Assembly (NCBI GenBank): GCA_947066955.1
Contig: CAMTAF010000008.1
Span: 1 to 55,647, forward strand
From: an uncultured Hungatella sp.
GTDB lineage: Bacteria > Bacillota > Clostridia > Lachnospirales > Lachnospiraceae
Length of the DNA stretch: 55,647 bases
Direction of reading: 5' to 3'
The notes under the pieces: generated by a model
Database searches by the model: none
The model's input: the letters and a program-made list of their open reading frames with translations, nothing else
Told to the model about the DNA's origin: nothing
Shown here: piece by piece, positions 17,709 through 26,832 of the stretch
Position numbering within the stretch: position 1 is the stretch's first letter
Layout of the letters: every line of letters begins with the position of its first letter
Made by a program: the position numbers and the translations under genes

Positions 17709-17749
17709 AAAGATGAGGCTCTTGCCCTGGAGCATGGACGCAAAAAATA

Positions 17750-17791
17750 AGAACAGCAGAAGGAGGAATCCGGATCTGCTGTTCTTTTTTT
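17750..17791 (+). terminator. Rho-independent terminator after the small membrane protein gene
   Basis: AGAACAGCAGA pairs with TCTGCTGTTCT and is followed by seven T. Confidence 0.9.
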
Positions 17792-17798
17792 ATGCGCA

Positions 17799-17960
17799 GG
17801 CCCGTGCAGTGGAAGTTTGCCGCTAAAGCGGCGCACGGGCCGCGCGGCGAGTAGGGGAAAGACCTCCCCTACTCGATTGTACATGGGGCGGAAAGGAAAT
17901 ATGGCCGCTTGCGCAGCCCGTCCCAGTGCGGCGAGTAGGGGGAAAATCTTACCCTGCTTG
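17799..17960. repeat. Cluster of inverted repeats in a gene-free stretch
   Basis: Three structures follow each other. GGCCCGTGC pairs with GCACGGGCC (17799-17841) around an inner GCCGCT/AGCGGC hairpin. CGAGTAGGGGA pairs with TCCCCTACTCG (17848-17875), a perfect 11-bp stem. A decayed copy of the second one (GCGAGTAGGGGG...CCCTGCTTG) lies at 17930-17960. The repeated GCGAGTAGGGG start suggests duplication. No gene was recognised between 17709 and 18024. Confidence 0.55.
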
Positions 17961-18024
17961 ATTCTGTCAATCTTCAAGGGTTTGCTGAAGGTTATGGGCT
18001 GTTTTCTGTAACTTTTCTTTCTCT

Positions 18025-18804
18025 TTGCCATCTGCCATGGTTTCCAGGACTTCTTTTATATCATCTAAAACAAAACTGACAAAACCTTTGAAGCAAGAAA
18101 AAATATGTGACGTGTGTGTGATCACTTTTTCTTATAAAGTGATTCAGTGGGCTTTGCGGCATTTGAATTGCCAGGCAGTGGCAGAGATCGGATGCAGCAA
18201 TGGAAACCACCCCATCTATCTTACAGAGTGGAAAGGGAAAAAGATCGCGTTCTATATGACGCTGGTCTCAGCCCCCGCAGCGGCGGCCTGTCTGGAAGAA
18301 GCTGTCTGCCTGACGGGATGCAGGGATTATGTGGTGTTCGGCTCCTGCGGGACTTTAAACAGCCAGTTGACAGATGGAAAGATGATCGTACCAACCTGGG
18401 CCTATCGCGATGAGGGACTGTCCTACCATTATATAGCTGCATCGGAATATATTGAGATGAAAGGATGGAAAAAGGTTGCAGCTTTTTTTGAGGAGAAAGA
18501 GGTCGCTTATGCGGCTGGGCGCACATGGACTACAGACGCAGTGTACCGTGAAACCTCCGGAAAAGCCGAGAAATTGAGAAAAGCCGGATGCATTGCCGTG
18601 GAGATGGAGCTTGCAGGGATGCAGGCTGTATGTGAGTATCACGGATTAGGCTTGAGAGCATTTTTATTTGCCAGCGACTGTCTTGAATCAGAAGAATGGC
18701 ATAATAAATTGCTGGGAGGCGAGGGCGAGTGGGATATGCAGGTGGGATGTTTTTTGCTGGCGCTGGATTTGGCATTGCTAATAGAGGAACAGGAGGGCAT
18801 TTGA
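18025..18804 (+). CDS. Nucleoside phosphorylase-like protein
   Basis: This is a 259-residue protein of the purine/uridine phosphorylase superfamily, which splits nucleosides with phosphate. Visible family features are [11 protein letters not shown] (phosphate-binding Gly-rich loop), [29 protein letters not shown], and [13 protein letters not shown], with the conserved ribose-binding Glu in VEME. The start is unsure: the longest frame begins with TTG and no ribosome site is visible. The first ~25 residues still resemble homologues, so the true start may be non-standard, or the 5' end may have been damaged next to the hairpin cluster. It is followed after one base by the DUF3990 gene. Confidence 0.7.
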   Translation: MPSAMVSRTSFISSKTKLTKPLKQEKICDVCVITFSYKVIQWALRHLNCQAVAEIGCSNGNHPIYLTEWKGKKIAFYMTLVSAPAAAACLEEAVCLTGCRDYVVFGSCGTLNSQLTDGKMIVPTWAYRDEGLSYHYIAASEYIEMKGWKKVAAFFEEKEVAYAAGRTWTTDAVYRETSGKAEKLRKAGCIAVEMELAGMQAVCEYHGLGLRAFLFASDCLESEEWHNKLLGGEGEWDMQVGCFLLALDLALLIEEQEGI

Positions 18805-18805
18805 A

Positions 18806-19081
18806 ATGATTTTGTACCACGGAAGCAATGTAACCGTAGAACATCCGAAACTCATCCGGCAAAATCGTTATCTGGACTTTGGTTTTGGATTCTACACCAC
18901 AACCAATCGGGCTCAGGCTGTGAACTTTGCTCAAAGAGTCACACGGCGGCGTAAAACAGGTGCCGCTACTCTGAACATCTATTCAGTAGATGAGGCTGTG
19001 GCATTACAGCCCCATGACCCTGTATACCATGTATCAGGATGAGCTTTTGGCAGGCACCTATGATTACCCGGAGGAGGCGTG
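18806..19081 (+). pseudogene. DUF3990 protein, truncated and frame-disrupted
   Basis: The first 78 codons encode a recognisable DUF3990 N-terminus: [16 protein letters not shown] and [16 protein letters not shown]. This family is usually about twice as long, and its YHGS...FGFYTT pattern recalls ADP-ribosyltransferase folds (inference). The frame stops at 19042. The +1 frame then continues without a stop as [21 protein letters not shown] to 19081, directly before the DUF3791 gene. An internal deletion that joined two reading frames explains this best. A good AGGAGGG ribosome site remains. Confidence 0.55.
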
Positions 19082-19085
19082 AGCG

Positions 19086-19307
19086 ATGAGTAAGGAATCA
19101 AACTTTCTGATTTATTGTATGGAGCGATACCGCTATTTCAAAGGACTTTCTGGCGCGGATGTGGCAAAAACCTTTGATGAATATGGCATCTATGGGTACA
19201 TTACGAAATATTTTGAATCCCTGCATACAATGGGCGACCATTGCATCGTGCAGGATATTGACGATTATATCAGCAGTATAACAGGTGACGGCAGGATTAA
19301 GGCGTAA
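19086..19307 (+). CDS. DUF3791 small protein
   Basis: This 73-residue protein matches the DUF3791 pattern: FLIYCMERYRYFKGLSGADVAKTFDEYGIYGYI...YFESLHTMGDHCIVQDIDDYI. GGAGGAGG precedes the start with good spacing. DUF3791 genes are commonly found beside DUF3990 genes in Clostridia, which suggests a functional pair, perhaps toxin-antitoxin-like. That is inference, and here the DUF3990 partner is broken. Confidence 0.7.
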   Translation: MSKESNFLIYCMERYRYFKGLSGADVAKTFDEYGIYGYITKYFESLHTMGDHCIVQDIDDYISSITGDGRIKA

Positions 19308-19473
19308 TTTGCCTGCATGATATTCCCAAAGGGACAGCTTTTCACCCTATCAATGGTACGTTATATTGACTGTATTAGAACGGACAGACAGACTTAGATG
19401 TCTGTTTCCACTGCCAGAGTATACATTTTTTTGTACAAAATACAAAAATAGTTCCTTATATAGCCATATCATC

Positions 19474-19503
19474 TTGACACAGAATGATTTGAGACGATAC
19501 TAT
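19474..19503 (+). promoter_or_regulatory. Promoter of the LytTR two-component operon
   Basis: TTGACA (19474-19479), an 18-bp spacer and TACTAT (19498-19503) lie 43 bp before the response regulator start. Confidence 0.65.
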
Positions 19504-19545
19504 AAAGAGAGTAAATCTGATTTCATTTACAAAAGAGGTGGCCTA

Positions 19546-20268
19546 ATGTATCGGATAGCGGTCTGTGATGATGAGCCTAGGTATCTGGAGCTGGTAGACA
19601 AGAGACTGAAAAAATATTGTGAACAGAGGAATTTAATCATAGCCATAAAGCTGTACAGGGAATGTGACACCGTGATCGAGGAGGCGGAGAACGGAAAGCT
19701 GTATGATGTCTATATCATGGATATCGAGATGGCTGGCTCCTCCGGCATGGAGGCGGCCCGGGCGATTGGAGAGAGCTCATCTATGGCTTGTATCATTTTT
19801 CTCACAGCTCATGAAGCATACGCCGTGGAGGCCTGCGGACTGAATATTTTCCGCTATATATTAAAAGACAGGATGGACCATGAGCTTGAAAATGTATTAG
19901 ATGAACTGTTCTCTAAATTGGACAAGATGAAAGATGACGGAGTCTATACCATCAGCAATCAGCGGAAATACGTGAAGATGCTTCGGAGAGATATTGTCTA
20001 TATCTATAAAAGCCAGAAAAATATTGTGTTTGTCTTGAGGGACGGAACAGAAGAGGGAGAGAGAACAACCCTGAAAGAAGCTTATGAGAAATTAAAAAGC
20101 AGAGACATGTTTTTTCTGGACAGGGGGATTATCTTGAACCTGTTTCATGTTCAGAAGATCACCGGGGACACCGTCAGGCTTACAGGAGAACATCATATTT
20201 CCACCACAATGGAACACATCATGGAACTGAAGAGAGCTTTGGGAAAATACTGGGGGGAGATTCTGTGA
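19546..20268 (+). CDS. LytTR-family response regulator (AgrA-like)
   Basis: This is a 240-residue DNA-binding response regulator. The start chosen is the ATG after AGAGGTGG; a longer frame exists upstream but lacks a ribosome site and would cross the promoter. The receiver domain (residues 1-120) has the acidic pocket CDDE and the phosphorylated Asp59 in VYIMDIEMAGSSGMEAA. The C-terminal LytTR domain (about 135-238) includes KYVKMLRRDIVYIYKSQKNIVFVL and FFLDRGIILNLFHVQKI. Such proteins bind pairs of 9-bp direct repeats; a fitting pair lies at 21626-21656. It overlaps the sensor kinase gene by 4 bp (ATGA). Confidence 0.9.
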   Translation: MYRIAVCDDEPRYLELVDKRLKKYCEQRNLIIAIKLYRECDTVIEEAENGKLYDVYIMDIEMAGSSGMEAARAIGESSSMACIIFLTAHEAYAVEACGLNIFRYILKDRMDHELENVLDELFSKLDKMKDDGVYTISNQRKYVKMLRRDIVYIYKSQKNIVFVLRDGTEEGERTTLKEAYEKLKSRDMFFLDRGIILNLFHVQKITGDTVRLTGEHHISTTMEHIMELKRALGKYWGEIL

Positions 20269-21545
20269 TGATCTTTCAGGCAGTGGAACTGCTGGCTACC
20301 TTTGCGGAGGCTTTGGCAGGAATGATGATTATCGGGAAGATATCAGGAGAAGGCGCGGTTAAATGGAGAAAAAGCCTGGCGGCCTCGGCAGGTCTCTCGG
20401 TGGTTGTGTGGATGTTAAATCAATACAAACTGTTTTCCCCCTGGATAGCGGTGGTCTCTGTGGCGGGTTTTGTAATCAATGCCATTATAATATACAAAAC
20501 AGAGCTTGCGGAAGCAATGCTCATAGCGGTCACTTACGTGATGCTGCTGTACATCATTGATTTTTTATCAATCGCTGTTTTGGGCGTGATATTCCAGAGA
20601 GAACAGGTGGCTGATCTATTGATAAATTCGTTTTCTTTTGAACGGATCGGTCTTATAATTTTGGCAAAGGCCTTGCTGGGTTTTATCTACATTATTTTGG
20701 AAAGATACATTTTGCGTGATATGCGCTTTCGCACATGGAAAGCGTGGATCGGCGTTTTGATTGGGCTGGGGCTGATATACTGGTTTATGAACAATACGTT
20801 GTCAAAGGCAGACGGAAATATGGTTTTGACAGGAGCAATCCTATTGGCCTTGCTGTTGTTGGGGGCGTACGCAGCCAGCGAAAGATTGTCCCATGTGAGA
20901 GAAAAAGGCGAACTGACCGTGGTTGTGGAGAGAAGCAGTATCATGGCAGAGGACTACAGAGAGGCGACAGAGAATTACCGGAAAAATCAGATTTTCTACC
21001 ATGATCTGAAAAACCATCATCTGATCATAGAGGAATATCTGAAAAATGGGGAATATGAGAAAGCAAGGCAGTATATGGAAGCCCTGGAAACCGCGGAAGG
21101 AACAGAACTGCCCAAAAGGTGGACAGGGATCGACGCTTTGGATATTTTACTGGAATATAAGAAAAAGGAGGCAAAGACGCTGGGGATCAAAGTGGAGATT
21201 ACCGCGGTTCCGATTTGTTTGGATCTGTCTGAACAGGAGATCACAGCTGTCCTGGGAAATGCCTTTGACAATGCTATTGAGGCTTGCAGGGAGGTGAAAA
21301 ACGGGGAGAAATGGATTGGGATTAGTATCCGTAAGGTCAGAGAAATGACCTTTATCAAAGTATCCAACTCCTGTGAAGAAGAGCTGGAAGGGGAAAGAGG
21401 AAGGTTGGTGTCTAAAAAGCAGGACAAATCCTTGCACGGCCTGGGAATGATCAGCATGGAACAGGTGGTCAGCAAGTACGGCGGAATTATGGATATCAAA
21501 TGGGAAGACGGGATATTCTGTGTTGTATTTTTATTTTTTTGTTAG
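20265..21545 (+). CDS. GHKL-type sensor histidine kinase (AgrC-like)
   Basis: This 426-residue membrane kinase is the partner of the LytTR regulator. The first ~205 residues contain about six hydrophobic helices. The phospho-accepting His246 is in IFYHDLKNHHLIIEEYL. The ATPase domain shows the N box NAFDNAIEACREVK and a degenerate glycine box near LHGLGMISMEQVV. This is the AgrC class, which usually senses secreted peptides. No agrB/agrD pair is present, so the peptide source, if there is one, is not visible here. A perfect terminator follows. Confidence 0.9.
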   Translation: MMIFQAVELLATFAEALAGMMIIGKISGEGAVKWRKSLAASAGLSVVVWMLNQYKLFSPWIAVVSVAGFVINAIIIYKTELAEAMLIAVTYVMLLYIIDFLSIAVLGVIFQREQVADLLINSFSFERIGLIILAKALLGFIYIILERYILRDMRFRTWKAWIGVLIGLGLIYWFMNNTLSKADGNMVLTGAILLALLLLGAYAASERLSHVREKGELTVVVERSSIMAEDYREATENYRKNQIFYHDLKNHHLIIEEYLKNGEYEKARQYMEALETAEGTELPKRWTGIDALDILLEYKKKEAKTLGIKVEITAVPICLDLSEQEITAVLGNAFDNAIEACREVKNGEKWIGISIRKVREMTFIKVSNSCEEELEGERGRLVSKKQDKSLHGLGMISMEQVVSKYGGIMDIKWEDGIFCVVFLFFC

Positions 21546-21551
21546 GGGATA

Positions 21552-21595
21552 AAAGAAGTGCCTCTTCGAGATATAGAAGAGGCACTTCTTTTTTT
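21552..21595 (+). terminator. Rho-independent terminator after the sensor kinase
   Basis: AAGAAGTGCCTCTTC pairs perfectly with GAAGAGGCACTTCTT and is followed by T5. It separates the two-component operon from the exporter genes. Confidence 0.93.
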
Positions 21596-21625
21596 GATAA
21601 TAAAAAGAGGGAAACTCGGCATTTT

Positions 21626-21656
21626 GAGGACAAAACACCTATGATTAGAGGACAAA
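21626..21656 (+). promoter_or_regulatory. Probable LytTR-regulator binding site (two direct 9-bp repeats)
   Basis: GAGGACAAA occurs at 21626-21634 and 21648-21656, 22 bp apart, about two helical turns. Pairs of 9-bp direct repeats with 12-13-bp spacers are the standard binding layout of LytTR regulators. The site lies just after the two-component operon and ahead of the first exporter gene, with a TATACT -10 candidate about 35 bp downstream and no good -35 box, as expected of an activated promoter. Confidence 0.55.
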
Positions 21657-21722
21657 GTGACAGGAATGTGTTCCCATAAGTTATACTTACTATATGAAAA
21701 CTTTTTGGGGGAAAGGTATAAA

Positions 21723-23477
21723 GTGTATAAAAGTTTACGCTTTGTCTATGGCTTTATAAAATCTTATATAAAGAGACTTTTACTAATATTTTTTGTCATT
21801 ATAGTAACAACGTATATTGTAGCAATGTATCCATATCTTTATGGAAAAATGATTGATACGCTATTTTATCAAGGTGATATATATGATTTTTTAAATTATA
21901 TAGGACTCTATTTTTTGATCTTTGTAGTAAATCAATTGTTACATTTTATTTTGGATATGACAACAGTAAAAACCCGTACAAGTCTTCAAAAAGACATCAA
22001 ATGCTATATATTCCGGAAAACATTATCTTATAAAGGAAATGTTTTAAGTAATATTAAGTCTGGAGATGTTATTTATCGGATGAATCATGATGCTGATGAG
22101 TTTATGAATTTGATATATAGTGATTTCTTTTATGGGATTTCAGCATTATTTGATCTTATTCTCTGCATTGGTATGACAGCATTAATAAATATGCCTTTAG
22201 CATTTGTTTCGGCGTTTTTGGTTATAATGACTTTTCTTATTGGAAAATATTTTGCTGGCCAGGTGAAAGCAATAAGAAAAAAGGTGGTAACGCATCTCGC
22301 GGAAAACCAATCATGGCTTTCAGAATGTTTACAATGTATGCAGGATATAAGATTGTTGTCAGCCACAAAAATCATTGTGAATAAATATATAAAAAAAGAT
22401 ATTATCTCAATCCGATTAGGAATAAAACAGGCAAAATGTGAAGTTATTTCTGATAGAAGTAACGCGGCTATGCAATATTTTTGTACAATTTGTCTGTATG
22501 TTATTTCAGCGATATTAATATCAGCTGGAACTATGACTTTAGGAGGAATGATAGCTTGCATTGATTACTATGAGCGAATCGTTTTGATGTTAAGTAGAAT
22601 AAGTAAACGATTCCTTACAGTTCCTAATCGTTTAGTTGCAATAGAAAGAGTAATGTCAGTGGGAAAAGTTGACTTAGAGGAATATAATGATTATTTGCCT
22701 GAACAACCTATCAAATATGGCGAAATACATATAAAAAACGTATCTTTTTCGTATGATGGTGAAAAAGAGATTCTTAAAGGAGTATCTTTGGATATATTTT
22801 CTGGAGAGTGTTTAGCTTTGGTAGGAAAAAGTGGAGAAGGAAAGAGTACAATAGCACAATTACTTTGCCGATTGTATGAGGCCTATGATGGGGAAATTAC
22901 AATTGACGATATTCCTATAAATAAATATAACCTGCACAGTCTAAGAAAGCAAGTAGGCATAGCTTACCAAGATGCGATGCTATTTCAAAATACTATTCGT
23001 TATAATTTGATTTTTTCTAATAGTAAAGACAGGGATGAAGAAATTTGGACAGTACTTGAGAAGATTAAATTTGCAGATTTTGTCCGTAGCTTACCACAAG
23101 GGCTGGATACTAGACTTCTATCATCAGAAAGATTACTGTCAGGTGGACAAAAACAGCGTATTGCGATAGCTAGGATATTATTAAAAGATACGCCAATAGT
23201 TATATTTGACGAGTCAATGTCCTCTTTGGACCGGGAAACTGAGAACGATATCTTAAATACATGGAACGATTTATTAAAAGAAAAAACTATTTTGATAATT
23301 GCTCATCGGTTGGCAACCATTATCCATGCAGATAAAGTGGCCTTTTTGGAGAATGGTCGAATAATTGGTTGTGATAGACATGAAAGGCTCCTTGAAAATT
23401 GTGTACCATATAGGCAATTATTTTTAGCCCCAAATATGGCAGAAGAAGGGGGGATTGAGCATGGAGATGATGTTTAG
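21723..23477 (+). CDS. ABC exporter half-transporter 1 (membrane domain fused to ATPase)
   Basis: This type I exporter half has about 584 residues from a GTG start that follows GGGGGAAAGG; an upstream in-frame start lacks a ribosome site. The N-terminal ~310 residues hold six hydrophobic helices. The ATPase domain shows Walker A GKSGEGKST, Q loop GIAYQDAMLF, signature LLSGGQKQRIA, Walker B VIFDESMSSLD and the H loop IIAHRLATI. No peptidase domain is present. It overlaps the second half-transporter by 17 bp, so the two probably form a heterodimer. The gene is very AT-rich compared with the flanking chromosome. The substrate is unknown; peptide or lipid-like molecules are the usual cargo. Confidence 0.88.
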   Translation: MYKSLRFVYGFIKSYIKRLLLIFFVIIVTTYIVAMYPYLYGKMIDTLFYQGDIYDFLNYIGLYFLIFVVNQLLHFILDMTTVKTRTSLQKDIKCYIFRKTLSYKGNVLSNIKSGDVIYRMNHDADEFMNLIYSDFFYGISALFDLILCIGMTALINMPLAFVSAFLVIMTFLIGKYFAGQVKAIRKKVVTHLAENQSWLSECLQCMQDIRLLSATKIIVNKYIKKDIISIRLGIKQAKCEVISDRSNAAMQYFCTICLYVISAILISAGTMTLGGMIACIDYYERIVLMLSRISKRFLTVPNRLVAIERVMSVGKVDLEEYNDYLPEQPIKYGEIHIKNVSFSYDGEKEILKGVSLDIFSGECLALVGKSGEGKSTIAQLLCRLYEAYDGEITIDDIPINKYNLHSLRKQVGIAYQDAMLFQNTIRYNLIFSNSKDRDEEIWTVLEKIKFADFVRSLPQGLDTRLLSSERLLSGGQKQRIAIARILLKDTPIVIFDESMSSLDRETENDILNTWNDLLKEKTILIIAHRLATIIHADKVAFLENGRIIGCDRHERLLENCVPYRQLFLAPNMAEEGGIEHGDDV

Positions 23478-25194
23478 AAATAATAAGAGGTGGCTATATT
23501 TAAAAGAACTATGCCCATTTATTTATAAAAATAAGAAAAATGCTATATTAATTGTTACGTTTAAATTAGGGATTACTTTGATTGTGATAGGCTCTCCTTT
23601 AATATATCGTTATTTTATCAATGATATTATTATTGACGGAAACTTAAATAATCTTTTTTGGATTGTAAACGGTTATCTTATACTATATTTCTTCCAGAGT
23701 CTTTTCCTTATACAGTTTACAATTTTTGATAATAGATTTAAAAATCTTTTGCATGTTGATTTACGCAAGAAGTTACTATACTCTTATTCTACTATTTCTA
23801 TGGAAAAATATAATAAGATGAGTAAAGGAGATATAAGGAATGTCATAGAAGAGGATACCCAAAAACTGCAGGAATTATATAGCGAATCTGTAAACGTAAT
23901 TTTTGGCATAATAACGGTCATTGTCCTTCAAATAATTATGGTAATTATGGATTGGCGTTTGACATTGTTTGGCCTTTTAATGATTTTATGTTCATTTATA
24001 TTGACGCGCTTTGTTGGAGATAAGGTAAAAACAGTATCAGAACAATATAGGAAAGGTGTAGGAGAACTTGACAGTGTAGTACATCATTTATTACAAAATT
24101 GGAAAGAAATAAAGGCAAATAATTTAGAAGAACAAGCTGAGAATGAAATTAGTTTGAAATGGCAAGAGATTTCTTCGTTTACAATCAAGAGAACATTTTA
24201 CGAATATTTGGCTGGAGCATTAGCAGTATTGAATCTTTTAGTTATAACAAGGACAAGCTTGTATTTTTTTGGCGGCCTTTTGATTTTTAATGGTATGACA
24301 ACGGTTGCGACCATGCTGGTGTTTATGAATTACTATCAACAATTGAATCAGCAGATGACAAATTTAACGGGTTTAATGGTAAAATTTAAATCTGATGAAA
24401 GCCAGATAGTAAGAGTGATAGATACATTGAAGATGAAAGCAGAAAAAACAACAGCCGTACTTGCAAATGGAGACATTGTATTAAAGAATGTAAGTTTTTG
24501 TCACCAAGGTTTTTCTGAAATGACTTTAGATCATATTAATATGATAATCCCACAAAAGAGCCGTATTGCGATTGTAGGAAAAAGTGGAAGTGGAAAATCT
24601 ACTTTAGCGAAATTATTGTTAGGAATAGTACAGCCAACAGAAGGGAATATTTATATAGGCCAAACAGAAATCAGAGACATTTCAGAACAGGAAGTAAATA
24701 AAAAAATTAGTGCGGTTATGCAGGAACCACAATTTTTTAATATATCCATTGCGGAAAATTTACGTTTAGCAAAAAAAGATGCTACTATGGCGGAGCTGGA
24801 TAATGCATGTTCTCAGGCTAATATATATGATTTTATACAAAGTTTGCCTGACAGGTATGACACTATTATCGGAGAGCGTGGAGTTAAATTGTCAGGCGGG
24901 CAGAGACAGAGATTGGCCATAGCTAGGATACTGCTGGCAAATCCAGAGGTGATTATATTTGATGAAGCAACTTCTTCATTAGATAGTGAAAATGAAAAGG
25001 AGATTATGCAAGCGATCCGAACTATTTCGCAGGAAAAAACAATAATAACAATTGCACATCGTTTTGCGACAATTGCTGATTCTGATTATATTTTCTTGTT
25101 AAAGGAAGGTAGGTTAGCCGCACAAGGAACTACAAAGGAAATGTTCTCGGATAATATAGAAATGAAGCAATTGTTTCAAATGAAATTAGGATGA
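23461..25194 (+). CDS. ABC exporter half-transporter 2 (membrane domain fused to ATPase)
   Basis: 577 residues from the ATG that follows AGAAGGGGGG. Six hydrophobic helices occupy the first ~310 residues. The ATPase domain has Walker A GKSGSGKST, Q loop AVMQEPQFFN, signature KLSGGQRQRLA, Walker B IIFDEATSSLD and H loop IAHRFATI; all catalytic motifs look intact. The overlap with half-transporter 1 implies coupled translation and a heterodimer. It shares the AT-rich composition of the island. Confidence 0.9.
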   Translation: MEMMFRNNKRWLYLKELCPFIYKNKKNAILIVTFKLGITLIVIGSPLIYRYFINDIIIDGNLNNLFWIVNGYLILYFFQSLFLIQFTIFDNRFKNLLHVDLRKKLLYSYSTISMEKYNKMSKGDIRNVIEEDTQKLQELYSESVNVIFGIITVIVLQIIMVIMDWRLTLFGLLMILCSFILTRFVGDKVKTVSEQYRKGVGELDSVVHHLLQNWKEIKANNLEEQAENEISLKWQEISSFTIKRTFYEYLAGALAVLNLLVITRTSLYFFGGLLIFNGMTTVATMLVFMNYYQQLNQQMTNLTGLMVKFKSDESQIVRVIDTLKMKAEKTTAVLANGDIVLKNVSFCHQGFSEMTLDHINMIIPQKSRIAIVGKSGSGKSTLAKLLLGIVQPTEGNIYIGQTEIRDISEQEVNKKISAVMQEPQFFNISIAENLRLAKKDATMAELDNACSQANIYDFIQSLPDRYDTIIGERGVKLSGGQRQRLAIARILLANPEVIIFDEATSSLDSENEKEIMQAIRTISQEKTIITIAHRFATIADSDYIFLLKEGRLAAQGTTKEMFSDNIEMKQLFQMKLG

Positions 25195-25219
25195 TAGGGC
25201 CAGGGCATGGAGGGATTCT

Positions 25220-25525
25220 ATGAAATATAAACTGTTTCTAAGATGTGTTTATATATGTATCTTGGCAGGTTTCCTCGTTAACCTGCGATCAATCACATCG
25301 TTCCTTGACGCAGACATGATGGAAATGATCTTGAGCAAAGGTTTTGGAACATCTCTGATGAGCATGGGAAATACTATACAAAAGTTCTTGATTCCCGGAC
25401 TTGCCGCCGGGTTTGTTGGGCTGATGATGAACCGGCAATTACGATTGTGGCAAGGCTGTTTGCTCTGTTTATTTCTTCCACTCTTTCGGTCTTTTTTATT
25501 GCTATGGTCTTCTACGGTATTTTAA
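25220..25525 (+). CDS. Small membrane protein of unknown function
   Basis: This is a 101-residue protein with about three hydrophobic segments: LRCVYICILAGFLVNL, KFLIPGLAAGFVGLMM and LCLFLPLFRSFLLLW. It starts 25 bp after the second exporter half and is probably in the same operon. I do not recognise the family. An accessory subunit of the exporter or an immunity-type membrane protein are possible guesses. Confidence 0.6.
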   Translation: MKYKLFLRCVYICILAGFLVNLRSITSFLDADMMEMILSKGFGTSLMSMGNTIQKFLIPGLAAGFVGLMMNRQLRLWQGCLLCLFLPLFRSFLLLWSSTVF

Positions 25526-25528
25526 CAT

Positions 25529-25618
25529 ATGGAAAATAAAACAGATGGAGTGGGAATACCAGAAGGAGAGCAAACAAAAGTAAATTTCGCAAAAGAAGGA
25601 ATAAAGGAATATGAGTAA
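25529..25618 (+). CDS. Possible 29-codon ORF overlapping TPR lipoprotein 1 start
   Basis: The frame begins MENKTDGVGIPEGEQ and ends KEGIKEYE. Its stop overlaps the lipoprotein ATG by 8 bases. A near-identical ORF precedes TPR lipoprotein 4, and a remnant ending EGIKEYE precedes TPR lipoprotein 3. No ribosome site is visible, and three of the four base differences between the two full copies change the amino acid, so coding selection is not supported. It may just be the leader of the lipoprotein gene that was duplicated along with it. Confidence 0.25.
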   Translation: MENKTDGVGIPEGEQTKVNFAKEGIKEYE

Positions 25619-26684
25619 AAAAATATTGTTATTAATATTATGTTTATTAGCGGCATCAGGCTGCCAAAGGGAAAAGGAAGTGCGAATTGAGATATCTCTA
25701 GAACGGCCTCTTTATGATTTTGCGAAAATATATTATGAATTAAATGATTATGAAAATGCCGTATTGATCTACAAAAAAATATTGTTGGATATAGAGACAC
25801 AAGAAGATGGACAGAACATTGATAAGTATTGGATAGAGGGAATGATAGCGAGAATCTATCTGGAGATGGAAGAATATGATCTTGCAAAGGTGTATATTGA
25901 AGATGCAATCAAGGGATATCAAGAATGGGGAGAGACAGAGGAAGGATATGCATTTGCCTGTCAGACAGAAGGAATCTATTTTGAACAAGTAGGACAATAT
26001 GAAAAAGCAATAGAATGCTTCGAAAAATCTATAGAGTATACAGATTTAGAGGATGATCACTCTGTAAGAAGCTATATAGAAATGGGCCTTTCCTATGGGT
26101 ATTTGGATAACGAGAAAACACAGCTGGAATGTTATGAGAGAGCATTGGAATATAGCGAGAGTAAAAAGGATAATGAGGATCTTTACCAAGTATGTAATAT
26201 TTTAGGGGTTTATTATACTGAAAAGGGAGATTTAAAAAAAGGAAAGGAACTATTTGAAAAAAGTTTAAATTGCGCAAAAGAAGCTTGGGGAAAAGAATCT
26301 TCCCAGGTTGCTAAAGTATATCAAAATCTTGCGCAAAATAGTAGTTTAAAAGGTGAAAATCGAAAAGCGATTCGGTATTTAAAAAAGGCGTTAGACATTG
26401 TATTAAAATTAAAAGGATATTATGAAGAGGATATCGCTACAATATATAATGATTTGGGATATATAAACATGAAATTAAATCATGATACTGTCGCGCTGGA
26501 AATGATGAAAAAATCCTATAATACTGTAAAAGAAAATGAGAAGAGTAAGGTTATTTCTGGATTTTATAAAGATGAATTAAGCATAAACATAAAAGCGCTA
26601 TATGATAAGACAGCAGCTGATGAAATAGGATATGATGAATGGTTCAAGCAGAATTTTGAAACTTATGTAGGGGATACAGAATAG
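25611..26684 (+). CDS. TPR-repeat lipoprotein 1
   Basis: This is a 357-residue surface lipoprotein. The signal peptide MSKKILLLILCLLAASGC ends in a lipobox with Cys18 as the lipidation site. The rest is a helical TPR array of roughly seven units, for example YEKAIECFEKSIEYTDLEDD, TQLECYERALEYSES, RKAIRYLKKALDIVLK. The C-terminal motif ALYDKTAADEIGYDEWFKQNFE is shared by all four paralogues. TPR arrays bind peptides or proteins; here the array would face outwards. GAAGGAATAAAGGAAT precedes the start. Confidence 0.85.
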   Translation: MSKKILLLILCLLAASGCQREKEVRIEISLERPLYDFAKIYYELNDYENAVLIYKKILLDIETQEDGQNIDKYWIEGMIARIYLEMEEYDLAKVYIEDAIKGYQEWGETEEGYAFACQTEGIYFEQVGQYEKAIECFEKSIEYTDLEDDHSVRSYIEMGLSYGYLDNEKTQLECYERALEYSESKKDNEDLYQVCNILGVYYTEKGDLKKGKELFEKSLNCAKEAWGKESSQVAKVYQNLAQNSSLKGENRKAIRYLKKALDIVLKLKGYYEEDIATIYNDLGYINMKLNHDTVALEMMKKSYNTVKENEKSKVISGFYKDELSINIKALYDKTAADEIGYDEWFKQNFETYVGDTE

Positions 26685-26832
26685 ACTGATATGGAAAATA
26701 AAACAGGTGGAGTGGGGGGGATCATCCAGGGATTATGTATGGGGTTCGAAATAGAGCAAATGAAAAATCTGAGACGATAAATGTAGACCAAGCAAGCACT
26801 TTTCAAGATATAATAGGGGGGAATAAAAGGAT

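Noticed and set aside
25220-25525. AgrB-like peptide processing protein next to the exporters
   Set aside because: It is only 101 residues with no conserved His/Cys protease pair, so it is not AgrB.
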